NCBI RefSeq assembly: GCF_000720925.1
Contig: NZ_JOEE01000001.1
Coordinates: 558,001 to 622,000 of the forward strand
DNA: 64,000 nucleotides
Reading direction: 5' to 3'
Origin: Phycicoccus jejuensis
GTDB lineage: Bacteria; Actinomycetota; Actinomycetes; Actinomycetales; Dermatophilaceae
Position numbers and translations under genes: made by a program. Of the stretch, positions 8,714 to 16,895 are shown piece after piece (positions within the stretch are counted from its first letter, which is position 1; each line of letters opens with the position of its first letter). The notes under the pieces are model-generated. The model had not been told where the DNA came from. It saw nothing but the letters and a program-made list of their open reading frames with translations, and did no database searches.

Positions 8714-10015
8714 TCACGCACCGGTCGGCTCACGGTCCGGTGACCCGGCCGTGACCTCGTCGTGAGGTCCACCGGACGGGCTCTCGGGCAGCCGGAGCCG
8801 TGCCCGGGCACCGCCACCGGCGGGGTTGTCGAGCTCGAGCGTCGCCCCGAGCACGCCGGCCTGCCCGGTGGCGATGACGAGCCCGAGGCCGTTCCCGTCG
8901 CCGGCGGTCCGGCTGTGCCGCAGCCGCTGAGGCCCCTCGCGGAGCAGCGACGCCTCGAAGCCGGGGCCGTGGTCCCGCACCTCCACGACCCGACCGTCCT
9001 GGACGACCTCGACCGGGGGTGCCCCGTGCCGCAGGGCGTTGCGGACGAGGTTGCTGACGACCCGGTCGACGCGGCGCGGGTCGGTCACCACCTCGGTCCC
9101 GCCGCCGGTGCGGACGGTGACGGCGCCCTCCGGCAGCTCCCCTGACGCGACACCGCGGCGGACCACGCGGTGCACGACCTCGCCGAGGTCCACCTGCTCG
9201 GCGAGGGCCTGCTCGCGACCGCCGTCGAGGCGGGCGACCTCGAGCAGCTCCTCGACGAGGGCGGCGAGGGCGCGGGCCCGGTCCCGCACGAGATCGGCTG
9301 CGCGTGAGGGCTCGAGCAGCTCGGCCGCGGTCAGCAGACCGGTCACGGGGGTGCGCAGGTCGTGGGCGACGCCGGCGGTGAAGCGCTGCTCGGCGCGGAC
9401 CCGGTCGGCCAGCCGGGCGGCCATCGCGTCGACGGCGTCGGCCAGCGCGCCGACCTCGTCGTGCCGCTCGCCGACGACGCGGCGCAGCGACGCGGGGTCA
9501 CCGCCGGAGGCCACACCGCGCGCGGTGTCCGCGGCCCGGCGCAGGCGCTGCGCCAGCCGTCCGGCGGTCACCCAGCCGACGAGCCCGGCGACGAGGACGA
9601 CGACCGCCCCGGCGAGCAGCAGCGCGCGGTCGACCTGCGCGACCGTGCCGTCGGCCGGGACGAACCGCGTCCGCGTCGAGAGGACCACCTCGCCGTCCCG
9701 CGCCGCCGCCCACACCGTCCGCACCGAGCCACCGGTCACGAGGGTGGCGCGGGCGCCGTCGGCACGCACCGCGTCGCGCAGCTCGGCCGGGACGGACGGG
9801 TCGTCGACGCGCGCGTCGAAGGCGAGCAGCCCGGTGGCCGTCCGGACGTCGACGGCGGCGGAGATCCGGTCGGCGGCCGTGCGCCGGGCGGTGTCGACCT
9901 GCTCGCGCAGGACGAGGAGGTGGACGGCGACCCCGAGCGCGGCCACCGCGGCGAGGGCGACGACGATGACGGCCGTCGCGATCCGGCCGCGCAGGCCGCG
10001 CGCCCGCCGGCTCAC
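8714..10015 (-). CDS. sensor histidine kinase of a two-component system
   Basis: 433 residues. A membrane segment at ~12-34 and a second at ~130-150 enclose a ~95-residue extracytoplasmic sensor region; a HAMP-type linker follows to ~205. The dimerisation/phosphoacceptor H-box FTAGVAHDLRTPVTG places the His near 219. The ATPase domain has the N-box NLVRNALRHG, the G1 box VRDHGPGF and a G2-like GNGLGLVIATG. The GTG start overlaps the regulator stop by four bases, as is usual for coupled kinase-regulator pairs. The signal sensed is unknown; the neighbouring lipoprotein is a possible ligand-binding accessory, which is inference. Confidence 0.92.
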   Translation of the reverse strand: MSRRARGLRGRIATAVIVVALAAVAALGVAVHLLVLREQVDTARRTAADRISAAVDVRTATGLLAFDARVDDPSVPAELRDAVRADGARATLVTGGSVRTVWAAARDGEVVLSTRTRFVPADGTVAQVDRALLLAGAVVVLVAGLVGWVTAGRLAQRLRRAADTARGVASGGDPASLRRVVGERHDEVGALADAVDAMAARLADRVRAEQRFTAGVAHDLRTPVTGLLTAAELLEPSRAADLVRDRARALAALVEELLEVARLDGGREQALAEQVDLGEVVHRVVRRGVASGELPEGAVTVRTGGGTEVVTDPRRVDRVVSNLVRNALRHGAPPVEVVQDGRVVEVRDHGPGFEASLLREGPQRLRHSRTAGDGNGLGLVIATGQAGVLGATLELDNPAGGGARARLRLPESPSGGPHDEVTAGSPDREPTGA

Positions 10016-10746
10016 CGCACCAGCCGGTAGCCGAAGCCGCGGACGGTCTCGACCCGTTCGGCGCCGACCTTGGAGCGCAGCCGCTGGACGTGGACGTTGA
10101 CGACGTGGTCGTCGTCCTCGGTGTCGCCGTAGCCCCAGACCCGTTCCAGCAGCGCCCGACGCGAGAGCACGCGGCCGGGCTCGTCGGCGAGCTCGAGGAA
10201 GAGGCGCATCTCGGTCGGGGTGAGGCGCAGCACCTCGTCGCCGCGGCGCAGCTGGACGGCCCGGCGGTCCAGGACGAGGTCACCGAAGGTCTCCGGGCCC
10301 GTCCCGTCGGCGGACGAGGGAGAGCGCTCGGTGGCGGTGGGCGCCCGGTCGGCGGCGGACCGGCGCAGGGCGTTGCGCAGCCGAGCCCGCAGGACCTGCA
10401 CGTCGAAGGGCTTGGTCACGTAGTCGTCCGCGCCGGCCTCGAGCCCGCCCACGACGTCGAGGCTGTCGGTGCGCGCCGAGACGAGGACGACGGGCACCTG
10501 GTCACTCTCGCGGATGCGCCGCGTCAGGCTCGCGCCGTCGAGGCCGGGGAGCATCACGTCCGACACGACGAGGTCGAACGGCGGTGCGGCACAGCGCCAG
10601 GCATCCCACGCCTCCAGCCCGTCGGTGTGCCAGACGACGTCGTAGCCGTCGCGCTCGAGGTGGGCGGCCGTGGCCTCCCCGATGACGGCGTCGTCCTCGA
10701 CGAGGAGGACGCGGCGCCGTCCGGTCGCGGTGGTGCTCTCGCTCAC
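10012..10746 (-). CDS. OmpR/PhoB-family response regulator
   Basis: 244 residues. The receiver domain (~11-125) has the acidic pair VEDDA, the phosphoacceptor D63 in SDVMLPGLDG, a VLVSART switch residue and K near 113 in VTKPFDV. A ~30-residue Ser/Thr/Ala-rich linker leads to a winged helix-turn-helix (~155-244) with LTPTEMRLFLELADEPGRVLSR and a C-terminal VRGFGYRLVR hairpin, so it binds DNA. The GTG at 10746 follows TACTGT by six bases. It drives an operon with the kinase gene and possibly regulates the lipoprotein or the divergent ABC exporter next door. Confidence 0.93.
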   Translation of the reverse strand: MSESTTATGRRRVLLVEDDAVIGEATAAHLERDGYDVVWHTDGLEAWDAWRCAAPPFDLVVSDVMLPGLDGASLTRRIRESDQVPVVLVSARTDSLDVVGGLEAGADDYVTKPFDVQVLRARLRNALRRSAADRAPTATERSPSSADGTGPETFGDLVLDRRAVQLRRGDEVLRLTPTEMRLFLELADEPGRVLSRRALLERVWGYGDTEDDDHVVNVHVQRLRSKVGAERVETVRGFGYRLVR

Positions 10747-10752
10747 GCGGCC

Positions 10753-10758
10753 ACAGTA
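10753..10758 (-). promoter_or_regulatory. -10 hexamer TACTGT of a leaderless promoter
   Basis: On the minus strand TACTGT ends six bases before the GTG of the response regulator gene at 10746. Confidence 0.45.
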
Positions 10759-10838
10759 GGCGCGTCGTCGCGCCCCGTGGCCCGACGGGGCGCCGGCGGT
10801 GCTCGACACGGCGCGCGGGCGGTGCCATCGTCGGGGTC

Positions 10839-11612
10839 ATGACCGACGACGCGATCGTGGTCGACGACCTCCGGGTGGTCCGGGGCGGGCGCGAGGTGAT
10901 CCCCGGCCTGTCGATGACCGTGCCGCGCGGCGAGATCGTCGGGCTCCTCGGTCCGAGCGGTGGCGGCAAGTCGACGCTGATGCGGGCCGTCGTCGGCGTC
11001 CAGGTCGTCGCGAGCGGCACGGTGACGGTGCTCGGCGAAGCCGCCGGCTCGCCCGCGCTGCGGCGCAGGGTCGGCTACCTCACGCAGGCCCCGAGCGTCT
11101 ACGCCGACCTCACCGTGCGCGAGAACGTCCGCTACCTCGCCCGGGTCGTCGGCGCCGACGCCGCGGCCGCCGAGCGCGCCATCGCCGCCGTCGACCTGAC
11201 CGACCACGCGGACGCGCGGGCCGGGGCGCTCTCGGGCGGGCAGCTGTCGCGGGCCGGGCTGGCGTGCACGCTCGTCGGCGACCCGGACGTCCTCGTGCTC
11301 GACGAGCCGACCGTCGGCCTCGACCCCGTGCTGCGTCGCGACCTGTGGCGCATCTTCCGTGGGCTCGCCGCCGACGGCCGCACCCTCCTCGTCTCCAGCC
11401 ACGTGATGGACGAGGCCGTCCGCTGCGACCGGCTCGTGCTGCTGCGGGCCGGACGGGTGCTCAGCGACTCGACGCTGCCCGGTCTCCTGGAGCGCACCGG
11501 CACCACCGACGCGGAGTCGGCCTTCCTCGCCCTCGTCGACGCCGACGACGGGCGGGCCGTCGACCCACCGCCGGAGGGCTACCGGGGACGGCACGCGGGG
11601 GAGGGGTCGTGA
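10839..11612 (+). CDS. ABC transporter ATP-binding protein
   Basis: 257 residues. Walker A GPSGGGKST (38-46), Q-loop in LTQAPSV, signature LSGGQLSRAG (~128), Walker B VLVLDEPTVGLDP (~149) and the switch His in SSHVMDEA are all present, so the ATPase is intact. It belongs to the DrrA/ABC-2 exporter class that powers drug, lipid or polyketide efflux through a partner permease, whose gene overlaps it by four bases (GTGA). The substrate is unknown. It is transcribed away from the two-component system genes. Confidence 0.93.
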   Translation: MTDDAIVVDDLRVVRGGREVIPGLSMTVPRGEIVGLLGPSGGGKSTLMRAVVGVQVVASGTVTVLGEAAGSPALRRRVGYLTQAPSVYADLTVRENVRYLARVVGADAAAAERAIAAVDLTDHADARAGALSGGQLSRAGLACTLVGDPDVLVLDEPTVGLDPVLRRDLWRIFRGLAADGRTLLVSSHVMDEAVRCDRLVLLRAGRVLSDSTLPGLLERTGTTDAESAFLALVDADDGRAVDPPPEGYRGRHAGEGS

Positions 11613-12349
11613 ACGCGCGCATCACGCTTGCGACCGCCGCGCGCATCCTGCGCCAGCTGCGCGGCGACCACCGCACCGTCGCCCTCATGCTCGTCGTCCC
11701 CTGCGTGCTCCTCGGCCTGCTGGCCTGGCTCTACGCCGACTCCCCGGTCGACGTCTTCGACTCCGTCGGGCCCGCGCTGCTCGGCGTCTTCCCGCTCGTC
11801 GTCATGTTCATCGTCACGAGCATCGCGACCCTGCGCGAGCGCACGTCGGGCACGCTCGAGCGGCTGCTCACGACGCCGCTGGGCAAGGGCGACCTCATGC
11901 TCGGCTACGCCCTGGCCTTTGGCGTGATGGCGCTCGTCCAGGCCGTCGTCGCCAGCGCGTTCGCGGTGTGGGTGTGCGGGCTCGGCGTCGCCGGCCCGCT
12001 GTGGCTGCTCGTCGTCATCGCGGTCGTCGACGCGGTCCTCGGCACGGCGCTCGGCCTGCTCGCGAGCGGGTTCGCGCGCACCGAGTTCCAGGCCGTGCAG
12101 TTCATGCCCGCGTTCGTCCTGCCGCAGTTCCTGCTCTGCGGCCTCATCGTGCCGCGCGACCGGATGCCCGGGGTGCTCGAGGCGGTGTCGGACGTCCTGC
12201 CGCTGTCGTACGCCGTGGACGCGATGAAGGACGTGGCGACGCGGACCGACCCGCTCGGCGACGTGCTGCCGAGCCTCGGGGTGATGCTGGTCTGGATCGT
12301 CGTCGCGCTCGTCCTCGGCAGCCTGACCCTGCGCCGCCGCACCCCCTGA
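11609..12349 (+). CDS. ABC-2 type transporter permease
   Basis: 246 residues with about six hydrophobic segments; TLRERTSGTLERLLTTPL near residues 71-88 is the ABC-2 coupling-helix signature, and LPLSYAVDAMKDVATR near the end is also typical of DrrB/YadH-type permeases. It forms the membrane part of the exporter with the upstream ATPase. The GTG at 11609 sits in the ATPase stop. The gene ends RRRTP-stop inside one arm of a hairpin that also covers the stop of the convergent peptidase gene. Confidence 0.9.
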   Translation: MNARITLATAARILRQLRGDHRTVALMLVVPCVLLGLLAWLYADSPVDVFDSVGPALLGVFPLVVMFIVTSIATLRERTSGTLERLLTTPLGKGDLMLGYALAFGVMALVQAVVASAFAVWVCGLGVAGPLWLLVVIAVVDAVLGTALGLLASGFARTEFQAVQFMPAFVLPQFLLCGLIVPRDRMPGVLEAVSDVLPLSYAVDAMKDVATRTDPLGDVLPSLGVMLVWIVVALVLGSLTLRRRTP

Positions 12350-12371
12350 TCCCGGCCGCGCCTCAGGGGGT
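12341..12371. terminator. hairpin containing both stop codons of a convergent pair
   Basis: ACCCCCTGA (12341-12349) pairs perfectly with TCAGGGGGT (12363-12371) over a 13-base loop. Each arm is the last three codons (X-Pro-stop) of the gene on that strand, so it probably terminates both transcripts. Confidence 0.6.
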
Positions 12372-13097
12372 CGCGATCTCGAAGTGCTGGTAGTCCTTGA
12401 GGCTCGTGTAGTCGCCGCCCCACGTGAACCCGCGGGCCGCGAACGCGCGGACCACCTCGTCGCCCGCGACGACCATCCCCGGGCGCACGTCGGTGCGGTC
12501 CAGGTAGGCAGACCCGGCGGTCGGCAGCACGAGGTCGCCCTTGACGTAGGGGTTCTCGATGGTGTTGACGTCGATCGCCTTGCCGTAGCTGTGGATCGAG
12601 AAGCGATCGGTCGTCCCGGTGATCGGCCGGCAGTTGAACGCCGAGGTGTTGTCCGCGGCCATCGAGGCGTCGTCGTCGGCGTCGTAGCGCTCGATGAGCT
12701 CCATCCGCCGGATCGGGAAGCGGTCGCGGTAGAGGTCGCCGAAGACGTGGGCCACGTCGCGGGCGACGTCCTCGTGCACCATGAGCCGCCCGAGGTGCGG
12801 GCGGTCGTCGAAGCCCCAGTACGTCATGGTGACGATCCGCAGGTCCTCGATCGGGACGGGGCACCCCGGCTTCCAGCTGACCCCGACCATCGTGGCGCGC
12901 GTCCGGTGGTCGACCGGCGTGACGACCGCGAGGAAGGGCAGGTGGTGGCCCGGGCGCCAGTGGGCGACCGCCCGGTCGAGGCCCGCCGCGGAGGCGGCCG
13001 CGACGTCGGGCGCCGACGGGCGGGCGGTCGCCGGCGCGGCAAGGGCCGCGAGGAGGGCGGTGGCGGTGGCGAGGACGGCGGTGGGGCGCAGGCGCAT
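12363..13097 (-). CDS. secreted M15-type (VanY/CwlK-like) cell-wall peptidase
   Basis: 244 residues. A cleavable signal peptide occupies ~1-26 (LATATALLAALAAPATA). The C-terminal half carries SIHSYGKAIDVN, the HxxxxxxD zinc ligand motif of M15 D-alanyl-D-alanine carboxypeptidases and L-Ala-D-Glu endopeptidases, and ends HFEIATP, where the last His is the third ligand. NTSAFNCRPITG before it matches the CwlK/phage endolysin type. The protein thus likely trims peptidoglycan stem peptides outside the membrane. The ATG at 13097 gives the signal peptide; longer upstream reading frame lacks sense. It converges with the ABC permease gene. Confidence 0.87.
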   Translation of the reverse strand: MRLRPTAVLATATALLAALAAPATARPSAPDVAAASAAGLDRAVAHWRPGHHLPFLAVVTPVDHRTRATMVGVSWKPGCPVPIEDLRIVTMTYWGFDDRPHLGRLMVHEDVARDVAHVFGDLYRDRFPIRRMELIERYDADDDASMAADNTSAFNCRPITGTTDRFSIHSYGKAIDVNTIENPYVKGDLVLPTAGSAYLDRTDVRPGMVVAGDEVVRAFAARGFTWGGDYTSLKDYQHFEIATP

Positions 13098-13217
13098 CGG
13101 TGGGCCTTCCGGAGCAGGGGGTCGGACGGACCCGGCCACGCTAGGCGCGCACCGCCCGCCGCGCGCGTCGAGCGGTCCCGGGCGCCCCTGCGGTCCGGGG
13201 CGGGCCCGCCGCCGGGC

Positions 13218-13223
13218 TAGCCT
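13218..13223 (+). promoter_or_regulatory. -10 hexamer TAGCCT of a leaderless promoter
   Basis: TAGCCT ends seven bases before the GTG of the proline dehydrogenase gene at 13231; no ribosome binding site is seen. Confidence 0.5.
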
Positions 13224-13230
13224 GCTCGTC

Positions 13231-14181
13231 GTGGACGCCTCCGACCTGCTCCGTGGAGCCCTGCTCCAGATCTCCGGCTCCGACGCGGTGCGCACCGCCG
13301 TGACGAAGGCGCCGGTCAGCCGGTCGGTCGTCCAGCGCTACGTCGCCGGGGACCTCGTTCCCGAGGCCGTCGCCGTCACCGGTGAGCTGCGCGGCACCAA
13401 CCGCCTCGCGACGATCGACTACCTCGGCGAGGACGTCACCGACCGCGCGCAGGCCGAGCGCACCCGCGACACCTACCTCGCGCTCCTCGACGCGCTCGCC
13501 GAGGCCGACCTCGCCCGCTTCGGCGCGGCCGAGGTCAGCGTCAAGCTGAGCGCCGTCGGGCAGGCCATCCCCGGCGACGGGGACGCCATCGCCCTCGAGA
13601 ACGCCCGCGCCATCTGCGAGGCGGCCGACCGCGCCGGGACGACCGTGACCCTCGACATGGAGGACCACACGACGACCGACCGCACCCTCGAGGCCGTGCG
13701 CGCGCTGCGCGCCGACTTCCCGTGGGTCGGGGCGGTCCTCCAGGCCTACCTCCACCGCACCGAGGCCGACTGCCGCGACCTCGCCGGCCCCGGCAGCCGG
13801 GTGCGGCTGTGCAAGGGCGCCTACAAGGAGCCCGCGTCCGTCGCCTACCAGGACGGCGGCGAGGTCGACCTCTCCTACGTCCGTTGCCTCAAGGTGCTCA
13901 TGGCCGGCGAGGGCTACCCGATGGTCGCCAGCCACGACCCCCGCCTCGTCGAGATCGCCGAGGCGCTCGCGTCGCACCACGGCCGCACGCCCGACTCCTA
14001 CGAGTTCCAGATGCTCCTCGGTGTGCGCTCCACCGAGCAGAAGCGGATCGCCGACCGCGGCCACCAGATGCGCGTCTACCTGCCCTTCGGCGAGGACTGG
14101 TACGGCTACCTCGTGCGCCGGCTCGCCGAGCGGCCGGCCAACCTGCGCTTCTTCCTGCGCTCGCTCGCCGGCAGCAGCTGA
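13231..14181 (+). CDS. proline dehydrogenase
   Basis: 316 residues, the size of the monofunctional actinobacterial enzyme (PutB type) rather than the large fused PutA. EVSVKLSAVGQ (~105), RLCKGAYKEP (~193), YEFQMLLGVR (~257) and RVYLPFGEDWYGYLVRRLAERP (~282) are the conserved FAD- and substrate-binding blocks of the PRODH barrel. It oxidises proline to pyrroline-5-carboxylate and passes electrons to the quinone pool. The next gene, proC, runs the reverse chemistry from pyrroline-5-carboxylate, so both enzymes act on the same intermediate. The GTG start is set by the TAGCCT element. Confidence 0.93.
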   Translation: MDASDLLRGALLQISGSDAVRTAVTKAPVSRSVVQRYVAGDLVPEAVAVTGELRGTNRLATIDYLGEDVTDRAQAERTRDTYLALLDALAEADLARFGAAEVSVKLSAVGQAIPGDGDAIALENARAICEAADRAGTTVTLDMEDHTTTDRTLEAVRALRADFPWVGAVLQAYLHRTEADCRDLAGPGSRVRLCKGAYKEPASVAYQDGGEVDLSYVRCLKVLMAGEGYPMVASHDPRLVEIAEALASHHGRTPDSYEFQMLLGVRSTEQKRIADRGHQMRVYLPFGEDWYGYLVRRLAERPANLRFFLRSLAGSS

Positions 14182-14224
14182 AACCCCCGCGCCGCCGACG
14201 CGGCCGGACGGCATACTCGGCGCC

Positions 14225-15025
14225 ATGGCCACGACTGCGATCTTCGGTGCCGGTGTCATGGGCGAGACGCTCCTCTCGGGGCTGCTCCGCGCAGGGCGGC
14301 CGGCCGACTCCCTCGTCATCACCGAGCGCCGGGCCGACCGCGCCGCCGAGCTGACCGAGCGCTACGGGGTGCGCGTCATCGAGAACGCCGAGGCCGCCGC
14401 CGCCGCGAGCACGCTCGTCCTCGTCGTCAAGCCGCAGGACATGGGGGCGCTGCTCGACGAGATCGCGCCGCACGTCGAGCCCGGTGACCTCGTCGTCAGC
14501 CTCGCGGCCGGCATCACGACCTCGTTCGTCGAGTCCCGTCTGCCGCAGGGCCGTTCGGTCGTCCGGGTGATGCCCAACACGCCGGCCCTCGTCGACCAGG
14601 GGATGGCCGCCGTCTCGGCCGGGGCGCACTGCGGACCCGAGCACCTCACCGAGGCGCAGTCGCTGCTCGCCGCGACGGGCAAGGTCCTCGAGGTCCCCGA
14701 GAAGCTCCAGGACGCCGTCACCGCCATCTCCGGCAGCGGCCCGGCCTACATCTTCTACGTCGTCGAGGCGATGATCGAGGCCGGCGTCGTCCTCGGCATG
14801 CCGCGCTCGACGGCCACCGAGCTCGTCGTCCAGACCCTCTTCGGCGCCGCGACGATGATCAAGGAGACCGGCCAGCACCCGACCGTCCTGCGCGAGCAGG
14901 TCACCTCGCCGGGCGGCACGACCGCGGCCGCGCTGCGCGTCATGGACGACCACAAGGTGCGGGCCGCGTTCATCAGCGCGATGGAGGCCGCTGCCACCCG
15001 CAGCCGCGAGCTCGCCGGTGGCTGA
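14225..15025 (+). CDS. proC: pyrroline-5-carboxylate reductase
   Basis: 266 residues, normal for ProC. IFGAGVMGETLLSGLL at ~6-21 is the NAD(P)-binding loop; VMPNTPALV (~116), ISGSGPAYIF (~163) and PGGTTAAAL (~228) are the substrate/oligomer signatures. It reduces pyrroline-5-carboxylate to proline with NAD(P)H, the last step of proline synthesis. The ATG at 14225 is followed directly by the Rossmann motif. Its end overlaps the GNAT gene start (GTG at 15018) by eight bases. The arrangement proC followed by the bldC-like gene further down matches M. tuberculosis Rv0500-Rv0500A. Confidence 0.97.
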   Translation: MATTAIFGAGVMGETLLSGLLRAGRPADSLVITERRADRAAELTERYGVRVIENAEAAAAASTLVLVVKPQDMGALLDEIAPHVEPGDLVVSLAAGITTSFVESRLPQGRSVVRVMPNTPALVDQGMAAVSAGAHCGPEHLTEAQSLLAATGKVLEVPEKLQDAVTAISGSGPAYIFYVVEAMIEAGVVLGMPRSTATELVVQTLFGAATMIKETGQHPTVLREQVTSPGGTTAAALRVMDDHKVRAAFISAMEAAATRSRELAGG

Positions 15026-15536
15026 GGCGGCGCCGGGCGTGCACCCCGGCCTGCGGGTGGAGTCGGTCACCGACGCCACGTGGCGCGCCTACCGCGACGT
15101 GCGCCAGGCCGCCCTCATCGACAGCCCGCGCGCCTTCTGGACGACGTACGCGCAGAGCGCGGCCCGCACCGACGACGACTGGCGCGCGCTCGTGGCCACC
15201 GGCCCGGCGCTGTGGCTCGCCTGGGACCTCGACCGCCCGGTCGGCACCGTCGGCCTCGCCCACGGCGAGGACCAGCCGGACGACGAGGTGTACCTCGTCG
15301 GGATGTGGGTGGCCGGCGCCGCCCGGGGGAGCGGCGCCGCCGCCGACCTCGTCGACGCCGCGCTGGCGCGGGCCCGCGCCGACGGCCGGCGCCGCGTCGT
15401 CCTCGACGTCGCCCGCGAGAACTCCCGGGCGCTGCGCTTCTACCTGCGGCGCGGCTTCGCCCTCACCGGTGAGACCGGGACGATGCCGTGGGACCCCACG
15501 TGTGTCGAGGAGCGCATGGTCCTCGAGCTCGCGTGA
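15018..15536 (+). CDS. GNAT-family N-acetyltransferase
   Basis: 172 residues. The acetyl-CoA pyrophosphate loop is around residues 96-106 in VAGAARGSGAAADLVDAAL (an R/Q-x-x-G-x-A/G type), preceded by VYLVGMWV and followed by VVLDVARENSRALRFYLRRGF, the C-terminal GNAT signature. The fold and cofactor are clear; the acceptor substrate is unknown. The GTG at 15018 is inside the proC end, so translation is coupled to it. The next gene encodes a second GNAT of similar length, and the two may be an ancient duplication. Confidence 0.82.
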   Translation: MAEAAPGVHPGLRVESVTDATWRAYRDVRQAALIDSPRAFWTTYAQSAARTDDDWRALVATGPALWLAWDLDRPVGTVGLAHGEDQPDDEVYLVGMWVAGAARGSGAAADLVDAALARARADGRRRVVLDVARENSRALRFYLRRGFALTGETGTMPWDPTCVEERMVLELA

Positions 15537-15609
15537 CGGACCCGGGGCGCACCCGCTGTTCACCTCCCCGGTTGCCGCACACCGTGGGTGTCGTGGGAGA
15601 GTGACGGCC

Positions 15610-16140
15610 ATGAGCGACATCACGGTCCGCACCCTGGGCGCCGAGGAGTGGGAGCACTACCGCTCCATGCGCCTCACGGCGCTGCGCGAGTCGCCCGAGG
15701 CGTTCGTCGCCTCCCACGACGAGGAAGAGGCCGAACCCGAGGACTTCTGGCGCGCCCGGATGGAGCGCTCGACCCGCCTGCTCGCCGAGCGCGACGGCGA
15801 GCCCCTCGGCATCGCCAGCGTCGGGGACGTCGACGAGGACCGCCCGGACCACGCCCAGCTCTTCGGCCTCTTCGTCACCCCGGCCGCCCGGGGCACCGGC
15901 GTCGCGGCCGCGCTCGTGCGGGCCGCCTCGCGCGTCGCCGCCGAGGACGGCCGCCGCCAGCTCCTCTACTGGGTGGGCACCGACAACGGTCGCGCCGTGG
16001 CCTTCGCCAGCAGCTTCGGCTTCCGTCCGACCGAGAGCCGCCGTCCGATGCGCGTCGTCTCCGAGGACGACGGCGAGGAGGAGGTCGCGATGACCCTCTC
16101 CCTCGCGGGTGACCGCGGGGGCATCCCCAGCGCGATCTGA
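15610..16140 (+). CDS. GNAT-family N-acetyltransferase
   Basis: 176 residues. MSDITVRTLGAEEWEHYRSMRLTALRESPEAFVAS is a typical N-terminal GNAT opening, with LFGLFVTPAARGTGVAAALVRAA (~92-114) forming the acetyl-CoA loop and LYWVGTDNGRAVAFASSFGFRPT the final strand-helix. The acceptor is unknown. It shares layout and several residues with the preceding GNAT. The ATG at 15610 is chosen because a longer in-frame upstream stretch has no GNAT sense. It converges with the TrkA-like gene across a hairpin. Confidence 0.82.
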   Translation: MSDITVRTLGAEEWEHYRSMRLTALRESPEAFVASHDEEEAEPEDFWRARMERSTRLLAERDGEPLGIASVGDVDEDRPDHAQLFGLFVTPAARGTGVAAALVRAASRVAAEDGRRQLLYWVGTDNGRAVAFASSFGFRPTESRRPMRVVSEDDGEEEVAMTLSLAGDRGGIPSAI

Positions 16141-16167
16141 GCCCGGCCGGCCCGGTTACGGCCGGGC
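16141..16167. terminator. hairpin between convergent genes
   Basis: GCCCGGCCG (16141-16149) and CGGCCGGGC (16159-16167) form perfect arms around nine bases that hold the stop codon of the minus-strand TrkA-like gene; the plus-strand stop ends directly before it. Likely a bidirectional terminator. Confidence 0.55.
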
Positions 16168-16821
16168 GGCCAGCCGCTCGATGAGCGTCGTCGGCCCGCT
16201 GACGATGAGCGTGTCGTGGGCCGAGACCTTGGTCGTCGGCACCGCGTAGGTGAAGTCCTCGCCGGGCGCCTTGACGCCGACGACGGTGACGCCGTACTTG
16301 CTGCGGACCTGGCTCTGCTCGAGCGTGAACCCGATCGTCTCGGTCGGCGGCCGCATCTTGACGATGGCGAAGCCGTCGTCGAACTCGATGTAGTCCTGCA
16401 TCCGCCCGCCGACGAGGTGCGCCACGCGCCGGCCGGTGTCGGCCTCGGGACGCACGATGTGGTGCACGCCGATCCGGTCGAGGATGCGGGCGTGCTCCGG
16501 CGAGAGCGCCTTGGCCCAGATGGCCGGCACCTGCGCGTCGACGAGGTTGGCCGCCGCGAGCACCGAGGCCTCGACCGAGGACCCGATGGCGACGACGGCG
16601 ATCTGGAAGCGGCCGGCCTTCGCGTCGCGGATGACGCCGGCGTCGCTGGCGTCGCCGTGGACGACCTGCGAGATGCGGCCGAGGAACTTCTCGGCGAGAA
16701 AGCCGTCCTTCTCGATGGCGGTGACCTTGTGCCCGAGCCGTCGCAGCTCGAGGGCCGCCGCGGCGCCGAAGCGGCCGAGGCCGATGATGAGGACCTCGTC
16801 GTCGCGGGCGTTCCTGCCCAT
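16156..16821 (-). CDS. TrkA-N/TrkA-C domain potassium uptake regulatory protein
   Basis: 221 residues. VLIIGLGRFGAAAALELRRLGHKVTAIEKD at ~10-39 is a Rossmann NAD-binding RCK domain (TrkA-N), and the C-terminal ~75 residues (GFTLEQSQVRSKYGVTVVGVKAPGEDF...DTLIVSGPTTLIERLA) match TrkA-C. Such soluble subunits gate a K+ channel or Trk/Ktr transporter in response to nucleotides; no membrane partner gene is adjacent. The ATG at 16821 is preceded by GGGAGGAAC, a good ribosome binding site on the minus strand. The gene is divergent from acuC across a dyad at 16837-16880. Confidence 0.88.
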   Translation of the reverse strand: MGRNARDDEVLIIGLGRFGAAAALELRRLGHKVTAIEKDGFLAEKFLGRISQVVHGDASDAGVIRDAKAGRFQIAVVAIGSSVEASVLAAANLVDAQVPAIWAKALSPEHARILDRIGVHHIVRPEADTGRRVAHLVGGRMQDYIEFDDGFAIVKMRPPTETIGFTLEQSQVRSKYGVTVVGVKAPGEDFTYAVPTTKVSAHDTLIVSGPTTLIERLAARP

Positions 16822-16836
16822 GGGTGCGTTCCTCCC

Positions 16837-16880
16837 GGTGGTGGGTCCGTGCGGTCCCAGCCTGCCACGGACCGACCACC
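16837..16880. promoter_or_regulatory. dyad between divergent trkA-like and acuC-like genes
   Basis: GGTGGTGGGTCCGTG (16837-16851) and CACGGACCGACCACC (16866-16880) are inverted repeats with one mismatch over 15 bases and a 14-base spacer. The left arm overlaps the trkA-like leader and the right arm lies just upstream of the acuC -10. A regulator binding site is possible; a hairpin is also possible. Confidence 0.4.
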
Positions 16881-16883
16881 GAG

Positions 16884-16889
16884 TAGCGT
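16884..16889 (+). promoter_or_regulatory. -10 hexamer TAGCGT of a leaderless promoter
   Basis: TAGCGT ends six bases before the ATG of the deacetylase-like gene at 16896. Confidence 0.5.
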
Positions 16890-16895
16890 GCAGCC

